A stretch of DNA of 64,000 nt. Source: CAVVJA01 sp963809815 (GTDB taxonomy: Bacteria > Actinomycetota > Actinomycetes > Mycobacteriales > Jatrophihabitantaceae). Of the stretch, positions 42,864 through 51,433 are shown one piece after another. How positions within the stretch are numbered: position 1 is the stretch's first letter; every line of letters begins with the position of its first letter. The position numbers and the translations under genes are program-made. Under the pieces are notes generated by a model that was given only the letters and a program-made list of their open reading frames with translations, had not been told where the DNA came from and did no database searches. Location: the NCBI GenBank assembly GCA_963809815.1, contig CAWELM010000024.1, positions 62,001 through 126,000 on the forward strand, read 5' to 3'.

Positions 42864-43913
42864 TCAGGTAGGAGTGCCACTGTCGCCGATGGTGAGGAGG
42901 ACTTTGACTTCTTCGCCAGAGGAGGACAGGTGAAATGCCTCGGCAACGGCGTCGAGCGGGCGGGTAGCGGTCACGATGTCGGCTGTCCGAATCTTGCCGT
43001 CGCGTAGGAGGTTGATCGATTCGTCGTAGTCCTGTGCCAGGTACGTGGCGCTGCCCTGGATGCGGATCTGGTGGTCTTGGATGATTGGCAGCGGCACCGT
43101 GACATCCCGCGATGGGACGCCGACGATGACGACAGTTCCTCCTTTGCTCGCCAGGCGTACTGAGGTTCGCACGGTTGGTTCGACGGCAACGCAGTCGAAG
43201 ACGATGTCGGCACTTTCAGCCAAGGCCGTCCGTATCTGTTGCTCGATGTCGGCGGATGCTGCGTCGACAACTGCATCCGCGCCGAGGGTCAGGGCTCGGT
43301 TTCGCTTGGACGGAAGCATGTCGGTCACGACAATGCGGCGAGCGTTGCGGGCGCGTAGGACCGCGACCAAGAGGAGGCCAATGGTGCCGGCGCCGATGAC
43401 GGCGATCGCTTTCCCGGCGACGTCACCAGCCGTGCGCACCGCGTGTACTGGTGTTGACAACGGTTCGATCAGCGCAGCGGTGACGTCGTCGAGTTCGTCC
43501 GGGATGGCGTGTAGGCGGTTAGCCGGGACGGTGAAGTAGTTCGCCATTCCGCCTTGTTGCCATCCGCATCCGAAGAATTGCAGACGTTCGCAGAGGTTGG
43601 ATCGGTCCGTGCGGCACATCTTGCACTGCCAACAAGGCAATGTCGGCTCCACTGTTACTCGCTGGCCCGGGCGTACGGAGGTGACATCTGCACCGGTTTC
43701 CGCTACGAGACCGACTACTTCGTGACCGGGGTGATAGGGCAGGGAGATGAACGGGTGCCGGCCCTGCGCGGCGTGCGTGTCGGAGCCGCAGATACCCGCC
43801 AGCGTCGTCCTGACTAGCGCCTCGTGCGGGCCCGGCCGGGGCGTCGGCGCTGTGACGACATCGATGCTGCCGGCGGACACGACGACGCGGCGCATGGTTG
43901 GAGGAGGCGACAT
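42864..43913 (-). CDS. Zinc-dependent alcohol/polyol dehydrogenase (MDR)
   Basis: A 349-residue MDR enzyme. The catalytic zinc site is GICGSDTHAAQG with GHEVVG (His-Glu). The structural zinc Cys cluster is CWQCKMCRTDRSNLCERL. The Rossmann motif is AIAVIGAGTIGLLLVAVLRA, followed by VVTDMLPSKRNRALTLGADA. It resembles sorbitol, galactitol or threonine dehydrogenases acting on secondary alcohols of polyols. It starts 12 bases after the PfkB kinase gene stop, so both are in one operon with the FGGY kinase. Confidence 0.9.
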   Translation of the reverse strand: MSPPPTMRRVVVSAGSIDVVTAPTPRPGPHEALVRTTLAGICGSDTHAAQGRHPFISLPYHPGHEVVGLVAETGADVTSVRPGQRVTVEPTLPCWQCKMCRTDRSNLCERLQFFGCGWQQGGMANYFTVPANRLHAIPDELDDVTAALIEPLSTPVHAVRTAGDVAGKAIAVIGAGTIGLLLVAVLRARNARRIVVTDMLPSKRNRALTLGADAVVDAASADIEQQIRTALAESADIVFDCVAVEPTVRTSVRLASKGGTVVIVGVPSRDVTVPLPIIQDHQIRIQGSATYLAQDYDESINLLRDGKIRTADIVTATRPLDAVAEAFHLSSSGEEVKVLLTIGDSGTPT

Positions 43914-43925
43914 GGACGGTTCCCT

Positions 43926-44879
43926 CTACTGAGCCGATGTGTGCAAGGGGCGGGTCGGATCCAGGCTGCGTAGGTAGACCGGTTGATCGAGGTCTGCATC
44001 GCTGAACAGCGTTCCGTGGTGGCGCACTGCGGTGGCCCCGAAGCGCAGTGCCGACAGCAGACGTTGATCGGCCGGTTGTTGCACAGCCGCGAGGTATCCG
44101 GCCAGGAAAGCGTCGCCGGCGCCGGCCGTGTTCACTACCTTCTCAACCGGTGCCTCACCGTGTAAGGCGCATCGATTATTGATCAGAATCGCCCCGTCTC
44201 CGCCCAGGCTGACGAGCACGGTCTGGACCCCGCGCTCGACGAGCAGGGCAGCCGCGTCCGCGACGTCACCCAAGGTGCGGAGCGGCCGGCCGGTGACTTC
44301 TGCAAGCTCGTCGGCGTTCGGTTTGACGAGGTGCGGAAGGTCAGCTGGCCTTCGGCTGAGGACTGTAGCTAGCGCTGTTCCGGAACTATCGAGGGCGACC
44401 CGTCGGCCGGCGGACCTCGCCTCGGCGAGCGCGGCGGCGAGGGCTGTTTCGTGGAAACCAGCGGGCAAACTTCCGCACCAAGCTACCCATTCGCCGACCG
44501 AGCTGACCTCCAGGGCAGCCACGATCAGACCGGTCACCTCGGTAGGCGACAACCTCGGCCCTGGTTCGTTGACCTTGGTGGTAGTCCCGTCTGCCTCAAT
44601 CAGCGATATGTTGCTGCGCACCGTTCCCGCGATGGGAACGTCTCGATGGATGAGTCCAGCTGCGTCGAGCATGGCGAGCAATTCCCGTCCGGATGATCCG
44701 CCTACTGGCAAAACCGCGGTTACCTCTTGACCCGCGGCCTTTAGCGCGAGGGCGACATTGACTCCTTTACCGCTGGGCTCGACCATCGCCTGCTGCGCCC
44801 GGTGCACAGCGCCCGGAGTGAGTGATGTCAGATGCAGGGTCCGGTCTAGTGCGGGGTTAGCGGTGATCGTAGTGATCAT
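43926..44879 (-). CDS. PfkB-family sugar-phosphate kinase (1-phosphofructokinase/tagatose-6-phosphate kinase type)
   Basis: A 317-residue ribokinase-fold kinase. It opens MITTITANPALDRTLHL, as in 1-phosphofructokinase and LacC, with signature 1 in MVEPSGKGVNVALALKAAGQ. Signature 2 with the catalytic base Asp is VVNTAGAGDAFLAGYLAAVQ. LVKPNADELAEVTGRPLRTL is also family-typical. Together with the class II aldolase this gives the kinase-then-aldolase logic of tagatose or fructose-1-phosphate breakdown. ATG 44879 is preferred over 44921 by family start. Confidence 0.9.
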   Translation of the reverse strand: MITTITANPALDRTLHLTSLTPGAVHRAQQAMVEPSGKGVNVALALKAAGQEVTAVLPVGGSSGRELLAMLDAAGLIHRDVPIAGTVRSNISLIEADGTTTKVNEPGPRLSPTEVTGLIVAALEVSSVGEWVAWCGSLPAGFHETALAAALAEARSAGRRVALDSSGTALATVLSRRPADLPHLVKPNADELAEVTGRPLRTLGDVADAAALLVERGVQTVLVSLGGDGAILINNRCALHGEAPVEKVVNTAGAGDAFLAGYLAAVQQPADQRLLSALRFGATAVRHHGTLFSDADLDQPVYLRSLDPTRPLHTSAQ

Positions 44880-45024
44880 GCGATTGCGCCTGTCGTCGCT
44901 GGCCGAGATTGTGACGCTCATGCCTATCCGGTTTCCTCAGGTACAGGAACCTCGGTCGTCATCTTGGACTTGTCGCCGGCCGCATCGGCCGGTGGCCCGA
45001 GCCCCGGCGACTTAACCGCGGCGC

Positions 45025-46358
45025 TCATGTCCCTTGGCCGAGAATGTCGTGCGGGTCGAGGTGACCGGCGGCGCGAGCGGCAATTGTTGCCGCTCCGAGG
45101 GTGCCCGCTTCGGGCGCCGACGCAACAAGCACGTCGCCAAATCCCTCGTGTTTGGCCCGCATCACCATCGCGCTGTGGCACCATCCGCCCGTGGCGATGA
45201 TGCGATTGTGTGGGCCGGTGACAGCCGACATCGCGTTATGAAGGCGCACGGCCTCGGCGGTGGCAGTCTCCACCACGGCCCGCCACAGGTCGCCTGGGCT
45301 GACGCGGTCCCCGATGCCCTCGAGGCACAGGCCGTCGGTTCCGATGCCGTGCACCGTTATGCGTCCCGAGGTCGTCGCGAGCGCTTGACGATCGAGAACG
45401 ACCAGGCCAGCGTCGGTGACTCCGAGCAGGTCCAGTACGCGCCGCATGGCCAGGCCGCCCTCGGTGCCGCCCAGCAGCGACCACCGATGAGGTTGAATGC
45501 TGAGGTCGGTCGTGATGCCGGCGCGGGCCAGATCCAACAGCTGGGTCGGGCCGAGCTCAGGCAAGATGCTGCGCACGAGTGCCTCCGCTGTCCCCGACGA
45601 ATCGAGCTCGTCTCCCGGTAGGAGAGCGCCGACGCCAAGGGCCGCCGCCTGGTGGTCGTGTCCGGCCAGGGCTACGACCGCCCCGGAGAGTGCGTGGGGC
45701 GCCCGGTCAGCAGTCACTCGACCGATAGCTTCGCCCGATTGCACCAGGGGCGGCATCAAGGTCGTCGACGCTCCTGACCAGCTGAGTGCCGCGTCCCACC
45801 ATCGATTCGCCGAGATATCGAACCAGCCCGTTCGGCACGCCAACGAACGATCACACGCCTCGTCGGCTCCGAGCCCGAGCGCGACCCACTCGGCGACGTT
45901 GAACCGACGCACGGCCGATGCGACTTGTGAATCATGGCGAGTTAGCCAGCGATGTTTGGTGATGGAGAACTGACCGCGTAGCGGCTTGCCTGCTTGCACA
46001 GCGAACGCGTCTGCGCCGAGATCGCGCCGGAGCTCGTCTACCTCGACATCGTCGCGACGGTCGTGCCAGGCGATGGCCGGCGCGATGGGCGACCGCCGTG
46101 GTCGACCAGTACACCGGTCTCACCCATGCTGGTAATCCCGATGCCCGCGATGGTGATCGATCGCGGCAACCGCCGGACTGCCTCAGCGAGGGTGTCAACT
46201 GCGCCATCGCGCAGCTGATCTGCATCAATCTCGGTGCCGCCCGCGTCCCGATGCCAGACCGTGGGCCGCCGGCTACTGCCGAGCGGTTGCCCGGTGTCGT
46301 CATAGACGACGGCTTTGCTCGACGTCGTTCCTATGTCAAGCCCAACCCATCCATACAT
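45025..46358 (-). pseudogene. FGGY-family carbohydrate kinase gene with a frameshift
   Basis: The N-terminal frame reads YGWVGLDIGTTSSKAVVYDD and IAGIGITSMGETGVLVDHGG. The rest continues in another frame as PIAPAIAWHDRRDDVEVDEL, GQFSITKHRWLTRH, HDHQAAALGVGALLPGDELD and IIATGGWCHSAMVMRAKHEG. Joined, they make a complete FGGY kinase of about 440 residues (gluconate/xylulose type). The join is at the GGG run 46087-46089 (CCC on the coding strand), where adding one base restores GRPIAPAIAW. Either a true inactivating one-base deletion or a homopolymer error. Upstream gene of the PfkB-dehydrogenase operon. Confidence 0.85.
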
Positions 46359-46405
46359 TGAACCTCGCCAGTCGCGTGCTAGCACATCGTTGGGTATGGT
46401 TGCGA

Positions 46406-46416
46406 TTAGTTGGGAT
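46406..46416 (+). promoter_or_regulatory. Candidate DeoR box upstream of the FGGY kinase
   Basis: TTAGTTGGGAT lies 48 bases upstream of the kinase start. A near-identical TTAGTTGGAAT occurs at 47594-47604 in the deoR/aldolase intergenic region. Shared words in both control regions of one cluster suggest an operator. Two short occurrences are weak evidence. Confidence 0.3.
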
Positions 46417-46471
46417 ACTACCGGACCGGCTTCTGGATCGCTAGCTCCCAGCCGGGAACCCTGAACTCCCG

Positions 46472-46699
46472 GTGTCAGACCAGGATCTCCAGCGATCGAT
46501 ACGAGCTGGAATCGTCAAGAGCCATGTCGGCTCCGCGCTCGAGATGACATTCAGAGGCGCGCTACGCCGCAGTCTCCGGAGCGACAGGATCGTCGATCCA
46601 CGGTTATACCTACCTGCGGTCCGAACCGCCTTGACTGAGAGCGTGCCTGCCGTCCTTGAAGCGATCAGTTGCTGTGATCCGCCACATTCGTCGGCCTGA
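46472..46699 (+). pseudogene. 3' fragment of a class II fructose-bisphosphate-type aldolase
   Basis: The 70-odd codons VSDQDLQRSIRAGIVKSHVG, SALEMTFRGALRRSLRSDRI and VDPRLYLPAVRTALTE align with the C-terminus of the intact aldolase at 47700-48539 (VADSELRSAIRNGIVKVNIG, TILNVAFTDAVRSTLAADPN, LVDPRKYLDPARRAVAE). The barrel and metal site are absent. It lies on the strand opposite the kinase operon, between the kinase and deoR genes. It is the remnant of a second, diverged aldolase, not a recent copy. Confidence 0.7.
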
Positions 46700-46725
46700 G
46701 GGCGTCAATGAGGGATGCGAACTGA

Positions 46726-47547
46726 TCAGGCCTGCTCAATGGTCACCCCGACGGTCTCAATGGCAGCGAGTTGCTCCGTGGGGATTCCGCTGTCAGTGAT
46801 AAACAGGTCTATATCGGTGAGGTCAGCATGTTTACAGAGGCTTACCCGTCCCACCTTGCTATGGTCGGCGAGCAGTATCTTGCGGCGCGCACTTCGCAGC
46901 ATGAGGTGTTTCACCTCCGCCTCCGCTGGGTCCGGCGTAGTCAGCCCACGTTCTCGCGAGACCCCATTGGTGCCCAAGAACGCAACGTCGACATTAAGGT
47001 CCGCCAGCATGCGCGTCGTCCACTGCCCAACCGTGGCCACGGTGCGGCTCCGTAACCGACCTCCGAGCGCATACACCGTAATTCGTGGGCGCGACAGTAA
47101 TGCAAGCGCAATCGGCAGGGCGTTCGTGAAAACGCTCAGATCTCGGTCATCGGGAAATAGGCCGGCCAGCCGTGATGTCGTCGAGCCGGCGTCAATGATC
47201 ACGGATCCGGACGTGGGAACGTGCGCGAGTGCCGCCTTGGCGATGCGGTCCTTTTCCTCAGCAAACTCGGTTCTCGCAACCACATCAGGTTCGTAGGTGA
47301 GGTCGCCGATTGGCAGCGCTCCACCGTGCACACGGCGCAGCAGTCCCTGCCGCTCGAGCACGATCAAGTCCTTGCGGATCGTCTCGTTCGTGACGGCGAG
47401 GTGGTGCGCAACCTTCGAGGCATCGATACGGCCCTCGGCCCGAAGCATCTGCATAATTGCTTGCTGCCGCTCGGGTGAGTACGGGACGCCGCCCGGCTGC
47501 GCACTCCTCCCACTGCCGGATCGATGTTTCGATTTACCCGCAGGCAC
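46726..47547 (-). CDS. DeoR/GlpR-family transcriptional regulator
   Basis: A 273-residue regulator. The DeoR HTH is YSPERQQAIMQMLRAEGRID, with VTNETIRKDLIVLERQGLLR and RRVHGGA. The sugar-phosphate sensor domain has VIIDAGSTTSRLAGLFPDDR, FTNALPIALALLSRPRITVY, VAFLGTNGVSRERGLTTPDP and ILLADHSKVGRVSL. It lies between the kinase operon (same strand) and the divergent aldolase gene, so it is the likely local regulator that senses a sugar phosphate of this pathway. Confidence 0.92.
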   Translation of the reverse strand: MPAGKSKHRSGSGRSAQPGGVPYSPERQQAIMQMLRAEGRIDASKVAHHLAVTNETIRKDLIVLERQGLLRRVHGGALPIGDLTYEPDVVARTEFAEEKDRIAKAALAHVPTSGSVIIDAGSTTSRLAGLFPDDRDLSVFTNALPIALALLSRPRITVYALGGRLRSRTVATVGQWTTRMLADLNVDVAFLGTNGVSRERGLTTPDPAEAEVKHLMLRSARRKILLADHSKVGRVSLCKHADLTDIDLFITDSGIPTEQLAAIETVGVTIEQA

Positions 47548-47593
47548 GCTATCTCTCCCTTGGCCGCATGGGGTGCCGGCTGCTCGCTCTTGT

Positions 47594-47604
47594 TTAGTTG
47601 GAAT
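47594..47604 (+). promoter_or_regulatory. Candidate DeoR box between deoR and the aldolase gene
   Basis: TTAGTTGGAAT differs by one base from the element at 46406-46416. It lies 47 bases upstream of the deoR start and 96 bases upstream of the aldolase start, in an unusually AT-rich patch (TTCCTTGTATATCGTTG follows). Autoregulation plus aldolase control is inferred. Confidence 0.3.
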
Positions 47605-47699
47605 TCCTTGTATATCGTTGCGATGTTGCGCCGGTCTGTCAAGCCAGCCCGCCGGCCGGAGTTCACCCGCTGTCGGCGATCACCACCGAAGGGAATCTG

Positions 47700-48539
47700 A
47701 TGCCACTTGTCGAAACCCGCCTCCTGATCGATGAGGCCGTCAAGACAAGTAGCGGGGTATGCGCGTTCAACATCATCACCTTGGAGCATGCCGAGGCGGT
47801 CACATGGGGTGCCGAAGCTTCCCGGGAGCCCGTAATTCTTCAAATCAGCGAGAACGCGGTCCGCTATCACCAAGACAACGTCTTTGCCCTCGCGGCGGCG
47901 GCCACTGCGGTGGCCAACGCGGCTTTGGTGGATGTGTCGCTACACCTCGACCACATCGAAGACGACGAACTACTGCACAGCGCAGCAGATGCCGGCTTCA
48001 GCTCGGTGATGTACGACGCTTCAAAGCTGGACTACACCGACAATGTCGCAGCCACCCGGCGGGCCGCGGACTGGGCGCATTCGCGCGATCTATACATCGA
48101 GGCTGAACTCGGCGCGATCGGCGGCAAAGGCGGCGCTCACACCCCAGGCGTCCGAACCAACCCGGACGAGGCCCGCCGATTCGTCGCCGCTACAGGCGTC
48201 GACGCGCTCGCCGTGGCCGTCGGCAGTTCCCATGCCATGACCAGTCGAACCGCCACCCTCGACCACGACCTCATCGTCGAACTGCGTGATGCCGTGCCCG
48301 TCCCTTTGGTCCTGCACGGCTCATCCGGCGTGGCAGACTCCGAGCTCCGATCCGCCATTAGGAACGGCATAGTCAAGGTCAACATAGGCACGATTCTCAA
48401 CGTCGCGTTCACCGATGCGGTCCGTTCAACACTGGCAGCCGACCCCAACCTGGTCGATCCGCGCAAATACCTGGACCCGGCTCGCAGAGCCGTCGCCGAG
48501 ATCACTCGGCGCCTCACCGCCGTCACGACAGAAGCGTGA
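47700..48539 (+). CDS. Class II fructose/tagatose-bisphosphate-type aldolase
   Basis: A 279-residue zinc-dependent aldolase. The zinc and catalytic residues are Asp84-His85 in SLHLDHIEDDELL, the Glu in IEAELGAIGGKGG, His178 in VGSSHAMT and His206 in VLHGSSGVADSEL. The phosphate-binding GIVKVNIGT is present. It is closer to GatY/KbaY-like tagatose-bisphosphate aldolases in length than to long FbaA enzymes. The ATG at 47700 follows GAAGGGA. It is divergent from deoR. With the PfkB kinase it would split a ketose-bisphosphate. Confidence 0.9.
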   Translation: MPLVETRLLIDEAVKTSSGVCAFNIITLEHAEAVTWGAEASREPVILQISENAVRYHQDNVFALAAAATAVANAALVDVSLHLDHIEDDELLHSAADAGFSSVMYDASKLDYTDNVAATRRAADWAHSRDLYIEAELGAIGGKGGAHTPGVRTNPDEARRFVAATGVDALAVAVGSSHAMTSRTATLDHDLIVELRDAVPVPLVLHGSSGVADSELRSAIRNGIVKVNIGTILNVAFTDAVRSTLAADPNLVDPRKYLDPARRAVAEITRRLTAVTTEA

Positions 48540-48639
48540 GACCTCGGCACAGCACCTAACCGCACTGGCGCCTCAACGTTGCCGATGTGGCGGCGCGCTC
48601 AAGACCGGAAGCCAGAAACACCCGTCCAGATCCGCTGGC

Positions 48640-49017
48640 TCACAGTCCGGCCAGGAACCGTGCTCGTTTCACGATTGCGCGGGTCACACTGCCCTCCGCC
48701 AGGAGTTTGCCCACAGCCGATTCGGCTTCGACTGCAAACTTGACCCGCTGGCCCTCGTGCTGCACCAGGTGCGCCCGCAGGATAACGACTTCGCCGATCG
48801 GGCTCGGCGCTCGATGCCGCACCTCAACGGATGTGCCAACCGTCGTGATGCCAGGAGACAGGTGACCATCGAGCGCCGTCACGGTCGCCGCCTCGAGCCA
48901 CGCGATCAACCGCGGTGTGGCGAGCACGACAACATCGCCACTGCCCAACGCCTCGGCGGTGTCGTCGGCGCTGACGACTCGTTCGATCTCGGCGCGCAGT
49001 CCGACGAGTGGCTCCAT
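48640..49017 (-). CDS. Hotdog-fold thioesterase-like protein
   Basis: A 125-residue single hotdog-domain protein. VVLATPRLIAWLEAATVTAL and GTSVEVRHRAPSPIGEVVIL resemble fluoroacetyl-CoA thioesterase FlK-type proteins, including the Thr, Glu and His positions ('TP.li.l.E.a', 'G..v.v.H.ap'). It ends with KVKFAVEAESAVGK-type strands (here QRVKFAVEAESAVGKLLAEG). It probably hydrolyses a small acyl-CoA. Convergent with the aldolase gene. An ATG two codons upstream (49023) is also possible. Confidence 0.83.
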   Translation of the reverse strand: MEPLVGLRAEIERVVSADDTAEALGSGDVVVLATPRLIAWLEAATVTALDGHLSPGITTVGTSVEVRHRAPSPIGEVVILRAHLVQHEGQRVKFAVEAESAVGKLLAEGSVTRAIVKRARFLAGL

Positions 49018-49064
49018 CGTCAAAGGCTAACGATGGCAGGGGATTCGCAGGTAACCCGGCTCGA

Positions 49065-49491
49065 CTAGTCTTCGTTCGTGATCTTCGACTCGATGAGATA
49101 CGCGATCTCGGTCTCCCAACGGGCGGGGTCCGGTTCGGCGCGCGGGTCGGTGAGATATTGCTCGATCCGTGCGCGCCACGCGATGGGGCCGTCCATTGCC
49201 CAGCGCACACCGTGCTGCTCGCCCCATTGCTGCACCGCGGCATTTGCGGCGACGAGCCCGTCGTAGTGCCCGCGGAACAGCAGCGTCACGTAGTCACCAG
49301 CCGGCAGCAGTCCCGCATGCACACGCTCATCCGAAGGGGGCGCGCCCTCGACTGGTACCGCTAGGTCGACGAGCAAGCTCGCGGCCATGTCCACCTCGAC
49401 GTAGCGAATCAACGGGGCCGCCGCCGGCCCGTTCGGTGACCGCGACGTATGGCTGCGCGGCCCGCGCGACGATCCGGGGTTGATCGTCCAT
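49065..49491 (-). pseudogene. GyrI-like (effector-binding domain) protein gene with internal deletion and frameshift
   Basis: The ATG at 49491 opens DQPRIVARAAQPYVAVTERA, a standard GyrI-like domain start. In another frame the gene resumes as LIRYVEVDMAASLLVDLAVP, VHAGLLPAGDYVTLLFRGHY and WRARIEQYLTDPRAEPDPAR then WETEIAYLIE, the C-terminal two thirds. About 20-25 residues between the two parts are missing, together with the frame, near 49415-49430. The gene is broken unless the sequence is wrong there. Confidence 0.72.
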
Positions 49492-49606
49492 CGTCCGTCT
49501 CCTTCGCTGGTCATCACATCGGCGCGCCATTCTCTTCCGACGGCGGTACTTGCCGCGCGCCGAATGCGGCGCCCAATAAGCGCCCGCCAGGACGTATTGT
49601 GCTGAG

Positions 49607-50062
49607 GTGGCTGCAGTGACGGTGCTCACGTCCGGCCGCATCGACCTACGCAGGCTCGAGCGGCAGCTGGCTCGCGAAGGCTGCCTCACCGCCCGCGGGG
49701 CCAGCGGGCTACGGGTTTGGCATGACGGGGAATCGTCGGTTGTGGATACAGGCATGGTGAGGATGGACGGTTTGTCCGACCATTCGATCGAGCAAGCCGG
49801 GCAGCTGTTGGGGAGGGCGCCCCGAGACGGCCTGACTTGTGTTTTCGACGGGCCAGCTGGCCGCTCAGATGCGTGGCCCATAGTTGTCGACGTTGCCCGA
49901 GCCGCCGCCCGGGTGGCGCCATTGGCGGTGCTCGACGATCACGTCGGGACTGTGTACTTGATCCATCTTGATCGGGGCCTCATCGGCCCGGAGGAGTACG
50001 CGGACGTCCGCATTAGATCCAAGCAGACCAACCCCCTACTTCGCCGTCTGTTCGGCGAGTGA
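49607..50062 (+). CDS. Hypothetical protein
   Basis: A 151-residue protein of balanced composition from a GTG start. It contains RRLERQLAREGCLTARGASG, VVDVARAAARVAPLAVLDDH and VGTVYLIHLDRGLIGPEEYA. It looks like a compact alpha/beta soluble protein. No catalytic motif, signal peptide or membrane segment is visible, and I recognise no family. It is followed by sixA on the same strand after 87 bases. Confidence 0.6.
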   Translation: MAAVTVLTSGRIDLRRLERQLAREGCLTARGASGLRVWHDGESSVVDTGMVRMDGLSDHSIEQAGQLLGRAPRDGLTCVFDGPAGRSDAWPIVVDVARAAARVAPLAVLDDHVGTVYLIHLDRGLIGPEEYADVRIRSKQTNPLLRRLFGE

Positions 50063-50149
50063 CCGGGCCGAACCGACGCTGTTGACCTTCGTCCAGGACG
50101 ATGCCATGGCTGCCAGATTTCCGTCTGCTACCTCTATACGGGGCACCGG

Positions 50150-50635
50150 ATGCCTGAGCGCACGCTGATCCTGCTCCGCCATGCGAAGTCGGACTGGTCG
50201 GGTGACGAGACCGACATCGCCCGGCCCTTGGCCAGTCGTGGTCGGCGTCAGGCCCCGGACGCTGGACGATGGTTGGCCGCTAACCTCGACCGAGTTGATC
50301 TCGCCATCGTGTCACCGGCCAAGCGCGCTCGGAGCACCTGGAACCTGGTCGCGGCCGAACTCGACGTGCACCCACGCAGGCGGATCGACCATCGCGTGTA
50401 CACCGCGTCAGACCGAGAGCTCCTCGCCGTCGTGCGGGAACTGCCTGACGATATCGAGACGGCGGTCCTGGTCGGCCACAACCCAGGGATCGAGGACCTG
50501 GCCTCGTTCCTCACCGGTGAGTCGGTAACGATGCCCACGTCCGCGCTCGCCGTGATCACCTTGCCGGGCCCGTGGGCAACCGCGGGTCCGGATTCAGCGG
50601 TACTGCAGGCCTCCGGCCGGCCGCCGGCACAGTGA
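50150..50635 (+). CDS. sixA: SixA-type histidine phosphatase
   Basis: A 161-residue member of the histidine phosphatase superfamily, SixA branch. It has LILLRHAKSDWSGDETDIAR ('RHAKS.w', catalytic His), RPLASRGRRQAPDAGRWLAA, IVSPAKRARSTWNLVAAEL and the second histidine in AVLVGHNPGIEDLASFL. These enzymes remove phosphate from His residues of phosphorelay proteins or other phosphomonoesters. No His kinase is nearby. Start ATG 50150. Confidence 0.9.
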   Translation: MPERTLILLRHAKSDWSGDETDIARPLASRGRRQAPDAGRWLAANLDRVDLAIVSPAKRARSTWNLVAAELDVHPRRRIDHRVYTASDRELLAVVRELPDDIETAVLVGHNPGIEDLASFLTGESVTMPTSALAVITLPGPWATAGPDSAVLQASGRPPAQ

Positions 50636-50644
50636 TTCCTCGGG

Positions 50645-50755
50645 CTAATCGCCGACCGTTACAGTGCACGGGTCGCCATCCCGGAAGGCATGGACCGTGA
50701 CCGAGGAGCCGGGCCTGGTCAACGGTCTTTGTGCGACCTTCTTGCCATAGACCGA
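50645..50755 (-). other. In-frame coding-like tail after the nitroreductase stop
   Basis: Directly after the nitroreductase TGA (50756-50758), the same frame continues 36 codons to TAG at 50645-50647. It reads SVYGKKVAQRPLTRPGSSVT, then VHAFRDGDPCTVTVGD. The 'RPGSSVTVHAF' pattern looks like the last strands of a PASTA-like or similar beta domain. It may be a remnant of another gene or a lost in-frame extension. It has no start codon of its own. Confidence 0.35.
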
Positions 50756-51400
50756 TCAGTCGCGGCTGGTGCCGCCACCTGCCACCCAGCGGATCTCGCG
50801 GGGCGATCGACGGTGGCGTGGTGGCCGGGGTTCAGTGGCTGCCGGTTCGGGAATAAGGCCGGGCGGTAGTCGTCCGAATGCGCTCATCGTCGTGATTTCC
50901 CAGTGCTGTGGCACCGTGAACTCTGTCGCCAGAGCGGTGCGGTTGAAGGCCCGGAACTGCCGGGCGTGCAGGCCCAGCGCTTGCGCTTGGAGGGTCATGT
51001 GGGCGACGGCTTGACCGAGGTCGTAGTGGGCGAATTCGGAATATTCCCAATCGGTGCCTTCGACGTAACGATGGCAGAGATTGGCCACGAGCAGGCTGGC
51101 GCTCGGTGCCCAGGCCGCGGAGCTGCCGGTCAGATGGCGGGTAAGTCGGGCGTGGATCGGATCTGAGCGTCGACCGGTGATGAACGCCCAGGGCTGTGAG
51201 TTACCCGCCGACGGAGCCCACCGCGCGGCCTCGAGAATGGCATCAACCTCGGCAGCCGTGACCTCGTAGGACAGGTCGAATGTCGTTGGGCTCCAGCGCG
51301 CGGCGAGCAGCGGATGCAGAACCGGGGGAAGCGCGGCATCATCAACGCGGGCCGCGTCGCTGGCCCATGCGGCAGTGGGCCAGCCGTCGGCGATGGTCAT
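50756..51400 (-). CDS. Nitroreductase-family protein
   Basis: A 214-residue FMN-dependent oxidoreductase-like protein. It has HPLLAARWSPTTFDLSYEVT ('R.S.r.fd'), ILEAARWAPSAGNSQPWAFI (FMN-binding 'AP.a.N.QPW'), HYDLGQAVAHMTLQAQALGL and the FGRLPPGLIPE segment near the end. Physiological substrate unknown. Monocistronic or leading a short unit. The stop is followed by coding-like sequence in the same frame. Confidence 0.87.
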   Translation of the reverse strand: MTIADGWPTAAWASDAARVDDAALPPVLHPLLAARWSPTTFDLSYEVTAAEVDAILEAARWAPSAGNSQPWAFITGRRSDPIHARLTRHLTGSSAAWAPSASLLVANLCHRYVEGTDWEYSEFAHYDLGQAVAHMTLQAQALGLHARQFRAFNRTALATEFTVPQHWEITTMSAFGRLPPGLIPEPAATEPRPPRHRRSPREIRWVAGGGTSRD

Positions 51401-51433
51401 GGCCGGCCTTTCTTCGTGCCGATGTCAAGGTGG

